Position numbers and translations under genes: made by a program
The notes under the pieces: generated by a model
Databases searched by the model: none
What the model was told of the DNA's origin: nothing
Seen by the model: only the letters and a program-made list of their open reading frames with translations
Part shown: positions 26,925-36,732 of the stretch, piece after piece
Numbering within the stretch: the first letter of the stretch is position 1
Layout of the letters: each line of letters starts with the position of its first letter
Source of the DNA: Bradyrhizobium sp. CCBAU 53338
Lineage (GTDB): Bacteria; Pseudomonadota; Alphaproteobacteria; Rhizobiales; Xanthobacteraceae
Assembly: GCF_015291665.1 (NCBI RefSeq)
Contig: NZ_CP030048.1
Location: forward strand, 4,464,001-4,528,000
DNA length: 64,000 bases
Direction: 5' to 3'

Positions 26925-28196
26925 CTAGCGCTGGATTACCGGCGGCGAGGGCTGCACTGCGCCCTGGCGAGCTGGAGCTGCGGGCCGCGCCGGCGGCTTC
27001 TTCTGCTGGGTCGGGCGCGCCGGCGGCGTGGTCGCGGTCGGCGCTGTATCTGCGCCAGCGGGCGCGGCGGCGGCCGGCGCCGGCGCATCGTCGGCCGGCT
27101 CGACCGTGTCGTTCTGGATCTGCTTCTCCATCGCGCGGAGTTTCGCGACGTTCTTCTGGTGCGCGTCGTAGGTCTCGGTGAACGCATGCCCGCCCGAGCC
27201 GTCGGCGACGAAATAGAGGTCGCGGGTGCGGGCCGGGTTGGCGGCGGCCTCCAGCGAGGCGCGGCCGGGATTGGAGATCGGGCCCGGCGGCAGGCCCTCG
27301 ATCACATAGGTATTGTAGGGCGAAGGCTGGGTGATCTCGCTGCGCTTGATCGGGCGGCCCAGCGTGCCCTTGCCGCCGACGAGGCCGTAAATGATGGTCG
27401 GGTCGGACTGGAGCTTGATCTTCTGCTTGAGGCGATTGACGAACACCGCGGCGACGCGGCTGCGCTCGTCCGGCTTGCCGGTCTCCTTCTCGACGATCGA
27501 GGCCAGCGTCACCAGTTGCTCCGGCGTCTTGACCGGCAGATCCTGGCTGCGGCGCTCCCAGATCTCCGCGAGCACGCGCTTGTGCGCCTGCTGCATGCGC
27601 TGGATCACCTGGTCGCGCGGGGTCCCGCGCGGGAACTTGTAGGTCTCGGGCAGCAGCGTCCCTTCACGCGGCACTTCGCGCACGCTGCCGGTGAAGATGT
27701 CGTTGTCGCTCAATCGCGCCACGATCTGCTCGGAGGTCAGCCCTTCCGGAATCGTGACGGCATGCTGCACCACCTTGCCCTCGACGATGGTGGCGATGAC
27801 GTCGCGCAAGCTCGCGTTCTTCTGGAACGAATATTCACCCGGCTTGAGATCCGAGCTCGCCTTCAGCGCAGCCACGGCGCCGATGAAGATCCATGGATTG
27901 ACGTCGGTCACGCCTTCCCGGTTCAGGGTCTCGGCGATGTCGCGCTTCCCGGCGCGCTGGGGAATGTTGACGACCTTGTCTTCCTTCAGCGGCCCGGGCG
28001 ACTCCAGCACCTGCCGGCCGTAATAATAGGCAACACCCGCGCCGATCATGCCGATCAGGAGCAAGGTGATGATGGCGTTGCCGACTACGACGAAGGGATT
28101 GCGCGCCCGCTCCGAACGCTTCGGCGGCGGCGGGACCTGCTCCGGCTCGAGCGCTGCCCGCGGACTCCTGGGCGAAATGGGCGGCCTTTCACTCAT
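26925..28196 (-). CDS. mltG: Endolytic transglycosylase MltG
   Basis: A 423-residue YceG-family lytic transglycosylase that cuts nascent glycan strands at the inner membrane. A cytosolic Pro-rich N-terminus (1-33) precedes one membrane helix (about 36-58). A LysM-like and catalytic domain follow, with the catalytic Glu in LASIVEKETG (Glu 236) and the nearby LQSDPTIIYG motif. The last 70 or so residues are a Pro/Ala tail. In many proteobacteria mltG follows the fab cluster as here (fabF-mltG), 125 bases downstream of fabF. Confidence 0.92.
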   Translation of the reverse strand: MSERPPISPRSPRAALEPEQVPPPPKRSERARNPFVVVGNAIITLLLIGMIGAGVAYYYGRQVLESPGPLKEDKVVNIPQRAGKRDIAETLNREGVTDVNPWIFIGAVAALKASSDLKPGEYSFQKNASLRDVIATIVEGKVVQHAVTIPEGLTSEQIVARLSDNDIFTGSVREVPREGTLLPETYKFPRGTPRDQVIQRMQQAHKRVLAEIWERRSQDLPVKTPEQLVTLASIVEKETGKPDERSRVAAVFVNRLKQKIKLQSDPTIIYGLVGGKGTLGRPIKRSEITQPSPYNTYVIEGLPPGPISNPGRASLEAAANPARTRDLYFVADGSGGHAFTETYDAHQKNVAKLRAMEKQIQNDTVEPADDAPAPAAAAPAGADTAPTATTPPARPTQQKKPPARPAAPARQGAVQPSPPVIQR

Positions 28197-28321
28197 CGAA
28201 GCAACCTGAATCCTGCCGGTTCAATCGCGGCCTGACAATCGCTTGCCGAGCCAAATGCACGCGCCCACAGACATGACTATCGCCGAATACGGCAAAACGG
28301 TGGATTCGTCTCAAACGCAAA

Positions 28322-29587
28322 CTATTGGGCCAGGCGCCGGACGATCACCGACGCATTGGTACCGCCGAAACCAAAAGAATTCGACAACGCGACATTGACC
28401 TCGCGCTGCTTCGCCTTGTGCGGCACGAGATCGATCGCGGTCTCCACCGACGGGTTGTCCAGGTTGATGGTCGGCGGCACGATATTATCGCGAATCGCGA
28501 GGACGGCGAAGATCGCCTCGATCGCGCCGGCCGCACCGAGCAGATGGCCGGTCGACGATTTGGTCGAGGACATCGCAACCTTGGAGGCGGCATTGCCGAG
28601 CAGGCGTTCCACGGCCCCGAGCTCGATCTCGTCACCGAGCGGCGTCGAGGTGCCGTGCGCGTTGATGTAGTCGAGATCGGACGCGGTCAGGCCGGCACGC
28701 TTGAGCGCAGCCGACATGCTGCGGAAACCGCCATCGCCATCGGGCGACGGCGACGTAATGTGATAGGCATCACCGGACAGACCGTAGCCGATCACCTCGG
28801 CATAGATCTTCGCGCCGCGGCGCTGGGCGTGCTCCAGTTCCTCCAGAACGAGGACGCCGGCGCCCTCGCCCATGACAAACCCGTCGCGATCCTTGTCATA
28901 GGGACGCGATGCCTTCTCGGGCGTCTCGTTGAAGCCGGTCGAAAGCGCACGCGCGGCGTTGAAGCCGGCGATACCGATGCGGCTGATCGGCGACTCCGCG
29001 CCGCCGGCGACCATCACGTCTGCATCGCCGAGCGCGATCAGGCGTGCGGCATCGCCGACCGCGTGAGCGCCGGTCGAGCAGGCCGTGACCACCGAATGGT
29101 TCGGCCCCTTCAGCCCATGTGCGATCGAGACGTAGCCGGACGCAAGATTGATCAGGCGGCCGGGAATGAAGAACGGCGACACCCGGCGCGGGCCACGTTC
29201 CTTGAGCAGGATCGCGGTGTCGGCGATACCGTTGAGGCCACCGATGCCGGAACCGATCATGGTGCCGGTCGCGCATTTGTCCTCTTCGGTCTCGGGATGC
29301 CAATTGGCGTCGTCGAGCGCCTGGCCGGCTGCGGCCATGCCGAAGATGATGAAGTCGTCGACCTTGCGCTGGTCCTTCGGCTCCATCCACTTGTCGGGAT
29401 TGAAGCTGTCGTTGCTGCCGTCGCCGCGCACGACGGTGCAGGCGATCTTGGTCTGCAGATCGGAGACATCGAAGCTCTCGATCCTGCGCGCACCGCTTTC
29501 GCCGTTGAGGATGCGTTTCCAGGTTGGCTCGACGCCGCAGCCGAGTGGCGACACCATGCCGAGACCAGTGACGACAACCCGCCTCAT
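28322..29587 (-). CDS. fabF: 3-oxoacyl-ACP synthase II
   Basis: A 421-residue beta-ketoacyl-ACP synthase that elongates acyl-ACP with malonyl-ACP. The catalytic triad is present: Cys 170 in VTACSTGAH, His in [11 protein letters not shown] (about 311) and His in [11 protein letters not shown] (about 348). It lies 108 bases downstream of acpP. The acpP-fabF order is conserved, so cotranscription is expected. Confidence 0.95.
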   Translation of the reverse strand: MRRVVVTGLGMVSPLGCGVEPTWKRILNGESGARRIESFDVSDLQTKIACTVVRGDGSNDSFNPDKWMEPKDQRKVDDFIIFGMAAAGQALDDANWHPETEEDKCATGTMIGSGIGGLNGIADTAILLKERGPRRVSPFFIPGRLINLASGYVSIAHGLKGPNHSVVTACSTGAHAVGDAARLIALGDADVMVAGGAESPISRIGIAGFNAARALSTGFNETPEKASRPYDKDRDGFVMGEGAGVLVLEELEHAQRRGAKIYAEVIGYGLSGDAYHITSPSPDGDGGFRSMSAALKRAGLTASDLDYINAHGTSTPLGDEIELGAVERLLGNAASKVAMSSTKSSTGHLLGAAGAIEAIFAVLAIRDNIVPPTINLDNPSVETAIDLVPHKAKQREVNVALSNSFGFGGTNASVIVRRLAQ

Positions 29588-29695
29588 GTCCGAAAACTCC
29601 GCATCGAAAGATTCACGGCCAATAACAAGAAACCGGCTGACCGCTGGGAAGCGGCCCGTCCGGTTTCAATGTTGTCCCCGCGAAAATGAAGAGCC

Positions 29696-29935
29696 TTAGC
29701 TCTTCGCGTTCTTCTCGAGAAACTTCGTGGCGTCGCCGACGGTGAGAATCGTCTCGGCGGCGTCATCAGGAATCTCGCACCCGAATTCTTCTTCGAACGC
29801 CATCACCAATTCGACGGTGTCCAGACTGTCGGCGCCGAGGTCGTCGATGAAGCTCGCTGCGTCGACAACCTTCTCGGGTTCAACACCAAGGTGTTCGACC
29901 ACGATCTTCTTAACCCGCTCGCCAATGTCACTCAT
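29696..29935 (-). CDS. acpP: Acyl carrier protein
   Basis: A 79-residue acidic helical carrier with the phosphopantetheine attachment Ser 37 in [10 protein letters not shown]. It carries growing acyl chains for FabD/FabG/FabF encoded around it. GAGG at 29943-29946 lies seven bases before the ATG. A 314-base gap separates it from fabG, so acpP probably has its own promoter, in line with its need for high expression. Confidence 0.97.
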   Translation of the reverse strand: MSDIGERVKKIVVEHLGVEPEKVVDAASFIDDLGADSLDTVELVMAFEEEFGCEIPDDAAETILTVGDATKFLEKNAKS

Positions 29936-30249
29936 TGCATAACCTCGTGTTGTTCCCTGTAGACCCGACCCCCCGGGACGATACGAGCCGTCGTGGTCGT
30001 GTTACTTGCCTTAATACTTACGAACTTGATTTGGCCCCATCCAAACCGATCCAGGGCCCGGCGAACGACGGCCAAGGCTCCGCATCGCCAATATACAGGG
30101 TTTCAAAAACCTGCAATGGCGTTCTTTGCCCATCCGTTGAAGGTCCGGTTATCATACTTCAACTGCCTTGACTACAAGCCTCATTTCGCTCTGGAAACGG
30201 CCGTTTGCCGCATCCCGCCCCGCCCATGTGGGCAATGCGGAACGCCGCG
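29936..30249. other. Intergenic region between fabG and acpP
   Basis: A 314-base gap within the minus-strand fatty-acid cluster. The minus strand contains TTGCAG and TATATT about 15 bases apart near 30090-30117, a possible acpP promoter with a short spacer. The palindrome AAACGGCCGTTT occurs near 30205-30216. I see no gene and no clear terminator for fabG. Confidence 0.35.
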
Positions 30250-30987
30250 TCAGATCATGGCCATGCCGCCGTTGACGTGGATGGTTTGGCCGGTCACGTA
30301 GGCCGCTTCGTTCGAACTGAGGTAGACGGCGGCGGCCGCGATGTCCTCGGGCGTGCCCAGGCGGTTGGCCGGAACCTTGCTCAAAATCGTCTCGCGCTGC
30401 TTGTCGTTGAGCGCATCGGTCATCGGCGTCTTGATGAAGCCGGGCGCAATGCAATTCGCGGTGACGCCGCGCTTGGCGTATTCGGCGCCCAGCGTCTTGA
30501 TCATGCCGATCAGCCCGGCCTTCGACGCGGTGTAATTGCCCTGCCCGGGATTCCCTGTCACGCCGACCACCGAGGTAATGGCGATGATGCGGCCGAAGCG
30601 CTTGCGCATCATTAATTTGGTGGCGGCGCGCGCCAGGCGGAAGGTCGCCGTCAGGTTGACGTTGATGACCTCGTCCCAGTCCTCGTCGCGCAGCTGAACG
30701 AACAGGTTGTCCCGCGTAATGCCGGCGTTCGCGACGAGAATGTCGACCTGGCCCATCGCAGCTTCCGCGGCGGGAACAAGCGCCTCGACTTCATCGGCCT
30801 TGGAGAGGTTGCAGGGCAGCACATGGGTACGCTCGCCGAGCTTGCCGGCGAGCTCATCCAGCACTTCCTTGCGCGTTCCGGAGATCGCGACGGTGGCGCC
30901 TTGCGCATGCAGCGCCTGCGCGATCGCGCCGCCGATGCCGCCGGTCGCGCCGGTGACGAGCGCCTTTTTGCCAGTCAGATCGAACAT
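30250..30987 (-). CDS. fabG: 3-oxoacyl-ACP reductase
   Basis: A 245-residue SDR reductase using NADPH to reduce 3-ketoacyl-ACP. Cofactor motif GATGGIGG at 13-20, NAG at 87-89 and catalytic Ser 139, Tyr 152 and Lys 156 (in NYTASKAG) are visible. The ATG at 30987 is preferred over a longer frame because GAGGAG lies just upstream. It follows fabD by ten bases. Confidence 0.95.
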   Translation of the reverse strand: MFDLTGKKALVTGATGGIGGAIAQALHAQGATVAISGTRKEVLDELAGKLGERTHVLPCNLSKADEVEALVPAAEAAMGQVDILVANAGITRDNLFVQLRDEDWDEVINVNLTATFRLARAATKLMMRKRFGRIIAITSVVGVTGNPGQGNYTASKAGLIGMIKTLGAEYAKRGVTANCIAPGFIKTPMTDALNDKQRETILSKVPANRLGTPEDIAAAAVYLSSNEAAYVTGQTIHVNGGMAMI

Positions 30988-30997
30988 CGATAGCTCC

Positions 30998-31957
30998 TCA
31001 ACCCTGCTTCGCCGCAGCCAAGGCGTCTTTGGCAGCGGCAATATCGTTCGGTCCGCCGACGGCAACGCCGACGGCGCCGTCGGCGATGCGCTTGACGAGG
31101 CCCGTCAACACCTTGCCCGCCCCGATCTCGAAGAAACGGGTGACGCCCTGGCCCGCCATGTAGGCAACCGACTCGCGCCAGCGCACCGTCCCGGTGACCT
31201 GCTCAACAAGGCGGCGGCGGATTTCGTCGGGATCGGTGATGGCGCTTGCCAGCACGTTGGAGACCAGCGGCGCTGCCGGCGCCTTGATCGTGACCTTGGA
31301 CAGCGCTTCCGCCATCGCGTCGGCCGCCGGCTGCATCAGCTGGCAATGGAACGGGGCGGATACCGGCAGCAGCATCGCGCGCTTGGCGCCCTTGGTCTTG
31401 GCGATCTCGACGGCGCGATCCACCGCCGCCTTGTCGCCGGAGACGACCACCTGCCCGCCGCCGTTATCATTGGCAGCCTGGCAGACCTGGCCCTGCGCGG
31501 CCTCCTTGGCGACCTCCATGGCCGCCTCGTAATCGAGGCCGAGCAGCGCAGCCATGGCGCCGGCTCCAACCGGCACGGCCTTTTGCATTGCGAGACCGCG
31601 GGTACGAAGCAGCCGCGCGGTGTCCGAAATCGTCAGACTGCCGGCCGCTGCCAGCGCCGAATATTCGCCGAGCGAGTGACCGGCGACGAAGGCGGCATCC
31701 CGCCCCACGGAAAATCCGGCTTCAGCCTCAAGCACCCGCAGAGTGGCCACGGACACTGCCATCAGGGCCGGCTGGGCGTTTTCAGTGAGCTGAAGGGTTT
31801 CGGCCGGACCGTCCCAGATCGTGGCCGTCAGCTTCTCTCCAAGTGCGGCATCGACCTCGTCGAACACTGCGCGAGCCGCCGGAAAAGCGTCGGCGAGGGC
31901 CTTGCCCATACCGACTGCCTGGGAACCTTGTCCTGGAAATGTGAATGCTGCCGTCAT
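30998..31957 (-). CDS. fabD: Malonyl-CoA:ACP transacylase
   Basis: A 319-residue enzyme loading malonate from CoA to ACP. The nucleophile elbow GHSLGEYSALAAAG carries Ser 95; the start MTAAFTFPGQGSQAVGMG is diagnostic and sets the ATG at 31957 although the frame is open further. A catalytic His is in the segment APFHCQLM. First gene of the fabD-fabG pair. Confidence 0.95.
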   Translation of the reverse strand: MTAAFTFPGQGSQAVGMGKALADAFPAARAVFDEVDAALGEKLTATIWDGPAETLQLTENAQPALMAVSVATLRVLEAEAGFSVGRDAAFVAGHSLGEYSALAAAGSLTISDTARLLRTRGLAMQKAVPVGAGAMAALLGLDYEAAMEVAKEAAQGQVCQAANDNGGGQVVVSGDKAAVDRAVEIAKTKGAKRAMLLPVSAPFHCQLMQPAADAMAEALSKVTIKAPAAPLVSNVLASAITDPDEIRRRLVEQVTGTVRWRESVAYMAGQGVTRFFEIGAGKVLTGLVKRIADGAVGVAVGGPNDIAAAKDALAAAKQG

Positions 31958-32131
31958 CGGCGCTCCCTGGATCGCTCGAGTCGTGTGCTTCGAGAACCCG
32001 GCAGCCGATGACGTCCGGCCCGAGCCTTGGTTCTCGACCATGCTCCGAAAGGGGCCGTAGACACTGTCCGGGGCCGGAATGTCAAGCCAAGATAGGAACT
32101 TCGGCCTGCATTCACCTGGGGATGCGGCCCC

Positions 32132-33157
32132 CTAAAATCCACCATTGGTCTGGTTGGCATCGACCGCCGCCCCCGCATGCGCGCGGCGCGCGCTGTTCAC
32201 GAGTTGGCCCGGGCGGTCGTCACGATCGGGCTTTGTGGTCGCAAGCCGCAGCACCGCCGCGTAGCCCGGCTGCACCTCCATCCGGCCGGCATGCCGGCTC
32301 GCGCTGAGCAGACGATGCACCTTCGGCAGATTGTAGCAAGGCACGTAGAACAGCAGATGATGTTCGAGGTGATAGTTCACGTAGTACGGCGCGATGAACA
32401 GACGCTCGAGGACATTGGCGTGCGTGGTGCGCGTGTTGCGCAAGGGATCGCTGCTGTCAGGCACGACAGCATGCTCGGCTATGTTGCGGATGCGAGTAAT
32501 GACCATCATCCAGGTGAGCAGCGGCACCAGCCAGAGCAACGGGTACGCCCACCACACGCCGGCCGCCGCGAGACCGGCAAACATCGCGGCGTTGAGGAGG
32601 CATTGCGGACCGAGCTTCTCCCAGAAATGGGCGGCGCGCTGACGCCACGGCCGGTCCTTCGGTCCGAGCGCGTTGAGGAGTTGCGCCCTGCGCTGCTGGT
32701 AGCCGGTCTGCCCGGTAATGTCGCGGATGAACTTGCGGCGGTAGCTCAGCTTCGTGATTGGAAATGGTGCCGACAGCACCAGATCAGGATCATCCTCCTG
32801 CTGCGTGCGCGCATGGTGCTGCAGATGATAGCGCCGATAGCTGCGCGTCTCGGCAAACAAAGGATAGGCGCAGAGCCACTGGCTCAGGGCCAGATTGGTC
32901 TTCTCGTCAGCGGACAGACACCCATGCGCGCCGTCATGCATGAGAATTGCGAGCCCAAGCTGGCGCGAGCCAATGATGGCAACCGCAAGAACATAGGTAA
33001 TCGGATTGGGCCACCACGCGACCAGCACGATCGCACCAATGATGAGCGCCCAGGCGTGCGCGATCATCGCGACGCCCTTCCAGGTCACGCGTTGGCGCAC
33101 ATCGGCGAGTTGATCGTCGGTCAGGAAATCGCGGGCACGCATGCGAAGCGCGGTCAT
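32132..33157 (-). CDS. Membrane fatty acid desaturase family protein
   Basis: A 341-residue membrane di-iron protein with the three histidine boxes of the desaturase/hydroxylase superfamily: HDGAH at 74-78, HLQHH at 111-115 and HLEHH at 263-267, plus membrane helices near 30-48, 53-72, 188-205 and 205-222. The regiospecificity is unknown; it may act on acyl lipids or on other hydrophobic substrates such as carotenoids. It starts three bases after the TetR gene, so the regulator very likely controls it through the palindrome at 33881. The tail after residue 300 is basic and disordered. Confidence 0.87.
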   Translation of the reverse strand: MTALRMRARDFLTDDQLADVRQRVTWKGVAMIAHAWALIIGAIVLVAWWPNPITYVLAVAIIGSRQLGLAILMHDGAHGCLSADEKTNLALSQWLCAYPLFAETRSYRRYHLQHHARTQQEDDPDLVLSAPFPITKLSYRRKFIRDITGQTGYQQRRAQLLNALGPKDRPWRQRAAHFWEKLGPQCLLNAAMFAGLAAAGVWWAYPLLWLVPLLTWMMVITRIRNIAEHAVVPDSSDPLRNTRTTHANVLERLFIAPYYVNYHLEHHLLFYVPCYNLPKVHRLLSASRHAGRMEVQPGYAAVLRLATTKPDRDDRPGQLVNSARRAHAGAAVDANQTNGGF

Positions 33158-33160
33158 GGC

Positions 33161-33865
33161 CTACCCCTCTCCGTCCGAATGGCTTAATCCATCATTTTCA
33201 TCGACGAGACGCAGCCGCGCGGTGTCGCCAGTAGACTTCGCCTGCTCGCCGAGCACGCGCAGCATCTCGGCACACAGCGCCTCTGGCGAGCGACCCATGG
33301 CGTAGCCTTCGAGAATGACGCCGATAGCGACGGCCCAGAACCGCCGCGAGCTTTCGTCGGGCGCGCGCAGCGAGCGCCAGCCATGGCGCGCCACCTGGCC
33401 CGCATAGGCGCGCGCGCCTTCAGCGTGCAGGCGCTCAATCGTGCGCTCGACCAGCGGCGCCAGATCCTGGCGACGCCGCGTCAGCGTCAATGCCTCGGCG
33501 AAGAATGCGATCGAATCGCCGGCGGTCACGGTCTCGGCCAGCGCGCGGGTGTACTCCCGTGGCGTGCGCGCCTTCAGCGCCGCCTGCTCGGTCGCACGGC
33601 CCAGATAGAGGAGATCGCGGCAGGCACATTCGACGAACAGCGCCTCCTTGGTGCGGAAGTAATAGGTGATCTGGCTCGGGAACGCGTTCGCGGCGGCCGC
33701 GATCTCGGTGATCGCAGTGCCCGGCAGCCCCCGCTCCCGAAACAGCGGGCTCGCTGCGTCCAGCAGCAGGGAGCGCATCTTGCGCCCGGCCGAACGCGTC
33801 GCCCGCGCGGCATGTTTGGGGTCGCCTGCCGCCTCAAACGGCTCCTGGGCCGGCTTTTCCGCCAC
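33161..33865 (-). CDS. TetR family transcriptional regulator of the adjacent desaturase
   Basis: A 234-residue repressor-type protein. After about 30 disordered residues comes the TetR helix-turn-helix (LLLDAASPLFRERGLPGTAI and AAAANAFPSQITYYFRTKEA) and an all-helical ligand domain. The GTG at 33865 is taken as start: AAGGAGAGGA lies six to eight bases upstream, whereas the longer ATG frame (33901) begins inside the operator palindrome. The gene leads a two-gene operon with the desaturase, so autoregulation sensing a fatty acid or acyl-CoA is a reasonable inference. Confidence 0.83.
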   Translation of the reverse strand: MAEKPAQEPFEAAGDPKHAARATRSAGRKMRSLLLDAASPLFRERGLPGTAITEIAAAANAFPSQITYYFRTKEALFVECACRDLLYLGRATEQAALKARTPREYTRALAETVTAGDSIAFFAEALTLTRRRQDLAPLVERTIERLHAEGARAYAGQVARHGWRSLRAPDESSRRFWAVAIGVILEGYAMGRSPEALCAEMLRVLGEQAKSTGDTARLRLVDENDGLSHSDGEG

Positions 33866-33880
33866 TGGGTCCTCTCCTTC

Positions 33881-33907
33881 ATTTATTTGTATGACATACA
33901 AACAAAT
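33881..33907. promoter_or_regulatory. Near-perfect palindromic operator for the TetR/desaturase operon
   Basis: The core TTTGTATG-A-CATACAAA is a perfect dyad, and the symmetry extends to 13 bases per arm with one mismatch. It lies 16 bases upstream of the TetR GTG. This AT-rich string stands out sharply against the GC-rich surroundings and fits a TetR dimer site. Confidence 0.75.
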
Positions 33908-33991
33908 AGATCAAGCCGGATTGTGGTATGGGAGGATCGGTCCCCGCCCCCGGCGCCGCAACGATCCGGGCCGAAACCACGGCCCCAAACC

Positions 33992-34019
33992 TTGCAAACC
34001 CGTCCAAAATCCGTATAAC
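33992..34019 (+). promoter_or_regulatory. Likely sigma-70 promoter of the rpsF-rpsR-rplI operon
   Basis: TTGCAA and TATAAC are separated by 16 bases. About 190 bases of leader would precede rpsF, space enough for the S6:S18 autoregulatory RNA known in other bacteria, although I could not identify that motif. The rest of the 33908-34210 gap shows nothing else. Confidence 0.5.
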
Positions 34020-34210
34020 GCGCGCATCCGCAGACCCCGGCCGGGAGCTGAACGGACGGTCTCAGCAAATCCTCAGTGATTTTGGTGTGGCAGGGCCAGT
34101 CGGCCCGTCGTCCCGTGTTTCCGCCTTCTGAGCTTGATCCCAGAGTCCTTTCCGAAGGTCTCTTAAGGGCTTGACGCCGGGCAATGCGCCAACACGAGGA
34201 AAGGACGACA

Positions 34211-34708
34211 ATGGCTCTCTATGAGCATGTTTTTCTCGCGCGCCAGGACGCGAGCACGCAGCAGGTCGAAGAGCTGACTGCGCAGATGACCGGCATCGTC
34301 GAGAGTCTCGGCGGCAAGGTCACCAAGACCGAGAATTGGGGCGTTCGCTCCCTCACCTACCGCATGAACAAGAACCGCAAGGCGCACTTCGTGCTGCTCA
34401 ACATCGACGCGCCGTCCGCGGCGATCGCCGAGATCGAGCGCCAGGAGCGCATCAGCGAAGACGTGATCCGCTATCTCAGCGTCCGCGTCGAGGAGCTCGA
34501 GGAAGGTCCGTCCGCGATGATGCGCAAGGCTGACCGCGATCGCGAGCGTGACGACCGCGGTGGCGGTTTCCGCGGTGAGCGCGAAGGCGGTTTCCGCGGC
34601 GACCGTGAAGGCGGTTTCCGTGGTGGCGATCGTGACGGTGGTGGCTTCCGCGGCGATCGCGGCCCGCGCCGTCCGCGCGACGAAGCTGAAACGACGGATG
34701 GGGAGTAA
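34211..34708 (+). CDS. rpsF: 30S ribosomal protein S6 with extended Arg/Gly-rich tail
   Basis: A 165-residue S6. The first 100 residues are the normal ferredoxin-like S6 fold ([15 protein letters not shown] ... [20 protein letters not shown]). From about residue 108 a tail follows with repeated Gly-Gly-Phe-Arg-Gly units separated by Asp/Glu/Arg, ending [15 protein letters not shown]. coli S6 is about 30 residues shorter and has a Glu tail instead. The ATG at 34211 follows AGGAAAGGACGAC. S6 pairs with S18, encoded next, on the 30S platform. Confidence 0.95.
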   Translation: MALYEHVFLARQDASTQQVEELTAQMTGIVESLGGKVTKTENWGVRSLTYRMNKNRKAHFVLLNIDAPSAAIAEIERQERISEDVIRYLSVRVEELEEGPSAMMRKADRDRERDDRGGGFRGEREGGFRGDREGGFRGGDRDGGGFRGDRGPRRPRDEAETTDGE

Positions 34709-34713
34709 GAACA

Positions 34714-34953
34714 ATGGCTGAAGCTGGTGCACGCCGCCCGTTTTTCCGTCGCCGCAAGAGCTGCCCGTTCACGGGAGCCAATGCGCCGAAGATCGACTAC
34801 AAGGACTCCAAGCTGCTGATGCGTTACGTCTCCGAGCGCGGCAAGATCGTGCCGAGCCGCATCACCGCGGTGTCCGCGAAGAAGCAGCGTGAACTCGCCC
34901 GCGCCATCAAGCGCGCGCGGTTCCTGGGCCTGCTGCCCTACGTCATTCGCTAA
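34714..34953 (+). CDS. rpsR: 30S ribosomal protein S18
   Basis: A 79-residue basic protein with the typical segments [37 protein letters not shown] and a C-terminal [15 protein letters not shown]. It starts five bases after rpsF. Confidence 0.97.
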   Translation: MAEAGARRPFFRRRKSCPFTGANAPKIDYKDSKLLMRYVSERGKIVPSRITAVSAKKQRELARAIKRARFLGLLPYVIR

Positions 34954-34964
34954 GACGAATCCGG

Positions 34965-34986
34965 CCGGCGGCATTCAGGCCGCCGG
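34965..34986 (+). other. Hairpin between rpsR and the DUF2232 gene
   Basis: CCGGCGGC (34965-34972) pairs perfectly with GCCGCCGG (34979-34986) around ATTCAG. There is no T-run, so an attenuator or mRNA-stabilising hairpin lowering expression of the following membrane protein relative to S18 is more likely than a terminator. Confidence 0.5.
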
Positions 34987-35081
34987 TCGCGACTTTCTGA
35001 ACTCATAAGGCTTCCGGGTCGTCCGGTCGCCGATGGTTGGGGCGAAGCGCCTCTAACCGCTCGAAGGGAGCGGGACAGCTG

Positions 35082-36059
35082 ATGATGGTATTTGGACTGA
35101 TAGCCCTGATCGCCGGCGCTGCGTCGGCCCTGATGTTCGCCTCGATCGTGTCGGGCGCGCTGATCTCGCTCGTCCTGTTCTATCTCGCGCCGCTGCCGCT
35201 GATGGTCGCCGCGATCGGCTGGGGGCCGCTCTACGCTAGCCTGGGCGGTATCGCCGCCGCGATCGGCCTCGGCGCCATCTTTGGCCTGCCCTATTGCCTC
35301 GCCTTTGCCGTCACCGTCGCACTGCCGGCCTGGTGGCTGGGCCATCTTGTCTTGCTCGGTCGGCACGTCGAGAACACGACGTCTGCCACGGCGGTCGCTG
35401 CGCCGGCCGAACCCGACATCGAATGGTATCCCGTCGGCCGCATCCTGTTGTGGATCGCCGGCTTTGCCGCGCTGACCACGATCGCCGCCCTCCTCACGCT
35501 CGGTAGCGACGCCGAGACCATCACGGGAACGCTGCGGCGTGGCCTGATGCGTATCCTGCGTGCCGCCGATCCGCAGGCGTCCGGCGAAGCCGACCAGTTT
35601 ATCGACGCATTGATCCACATCGCTCCGGCTGCTGCCGCCATCGTCTCGATGATGACGCTCACGCTCAATCTTTGGCTCAGCGCCAAAGTGACGGCGACAT
35701 CGGGCCGGCTGCGGCGCCCATGGCCGGATCTGAAGACGGCCCAACTGCCGGCGATGACGCTAGCGGTGCTCTGCATCGCACTCGCCTTCTGCTTCACCAG
35801 TGGCTTGCTCGCGATCGTCGCGCAGATCGCCACGGCGGCGTTGATGATGGCTTACGCGCTGACCGGATTCGCCGTGCTGCATACGCTGACGCTCGCGCTG
35901 AAGAGCCGCGCCTTCTGGCTTAGCTCGACCTATGCTGTCGTCCTGGTCTTCGGCTGGCCTGTCATCGCGATGGTGATCCTTGGGCTCGCTGACGCCGTGT
36001 TCGGCGTCCGCGAGCGCTTCTTGCGCAATCGGCAACCGCCGCCATTGCCGACATCTTGA
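35082..36059 (+). CDS. DUF2232 (YybS-like) integral membrane protein
   Basis: A 325-residue membrane protein with about eight hydrophobic helices, beginning MMVFGLIALIAGAASALMFA. It matches the DUF2232 family, which in alphaproteobacteria is commonly placed between rpsR and rplI as here. Function unknown; its fixed location in a ribosomal protein operon suggests growth-linked expression rather than a ribosomal role. The second Met codon (35085) could also start it. Confidence 0.8.
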   Translation: MMVFGLIALIAGAASALMFASIVSGALISLVLFYLAPLPLMVAAIGWGPLYASLGGIAAAIGLGAIFGLPYCLAFAVTVALPAWWLGHLVLLGRHVENTTSATAVAAPAEPDIEWYPVGRILLWIAGFAALTTIAALLTLGSDAETITGTLRRGLMRILRAADPQASGEADQFIDALIHIAPAAAAIVSMMTLTLNLWLSAKVTATSGRLRRPWPDLKTAQLPAMTLAVLCIALAFCFTSGLLAIVAQIATAALMMAYALTGFAVLHTLTLALKSRAFWLSSTYAVVLVFGWPVIAMVILGLADAVFGVRERFLRNRQPPPLPTS

Positions 36060-36107
36060 GTTCAACCCGAAACCTGAAAACCCAAAGCACTTCAAAGGAG
36101 AACGAAT

Positions 36108-36707
36108 ATGGAAGTCATTTTGCTGGAACGCGTGAGCAAGCTCGGCCAGATGGGCGAAGTCGTGAAGGTTCGCGACGGCTACGCCCGCAATTTCCTGCTC
36201 AAGCGCGGCAAGGCGCTGCGCGCCACCGCGGACAACCGCGCCAAGTACGACGGCATGAAGGCCGACCTCGAAGCTCGCAACCTTGCCTCGAAGGGCGAGG
36301 CGTCCAAGGTCGCCGAGAAGATCGAGGGCAAGAACATCATCGTGATCCGTCAGGCTTCTGAAGCCGGCCAGCTGTTCGGTTCGGTCACGGTGCGCGACGT
36401 GGTTGCCGCCTTCGAGGCCGACGGCGTTTCGCTGGCTCGTCCGCAGGTTCAGCTCGACGCGCCGATCAAGACCATTGGCAAGCACTCGATCACCGTCGCC
36501 GTCCACCCCGAGGTCGAGGTCGAGGTCACCGTCACCGTTGCGCGCAGCCAGGACGAGGCCGAGCGCATCAACCGCGGCGAGGACATCTCGACCCGCAACG
36601 AGGACCGCGACGCGGCCGCCGAGGCGATCGCCGCCGCCGGCGAGTTCTTCGATCCGGAAGCCCAGCACGACGACGTCGAGCCGGCTCCGGCTGTGGAAGA
36701 GAAGTAA
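36108..36707 (+). CDS. rplI: 50S ribosomal protein L9
   Basis: A 199-residue L9: the N-terminal rRNA-binding domain ([35 protein letters not shown]), the connecting helix and the C-terminal domain ([12 protein letters not shown]). About 45 acidic residues extend the C-terminus compared with the 149-residue E. coli protein, which is common in alphaproteobacteria. AAAGGAGAACGAAT precedes the ATG. A strong terminator follows. Confidence 0.96.
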   Translation: MEVILLERVSKLGQMGEVVKVRDGYARNFLLKRGKALRATADNRAKYDGMKADLEARNLASKGEASKVAEKIEGKNIIVIRQASEAGQLFGSVTVRDVVAAFEADGVSLARPQVQLDAPIKTIGKHSITVAVHPEVEVEVTVTVARSQDEAERINRGEDISTRNEDRDAAAEAIAAAGEFFDPEAQHDDVEPAPAVEEK

Positions 36708-36732
36708 GCCTCGCGCTCAGGCGCAACGCGAA

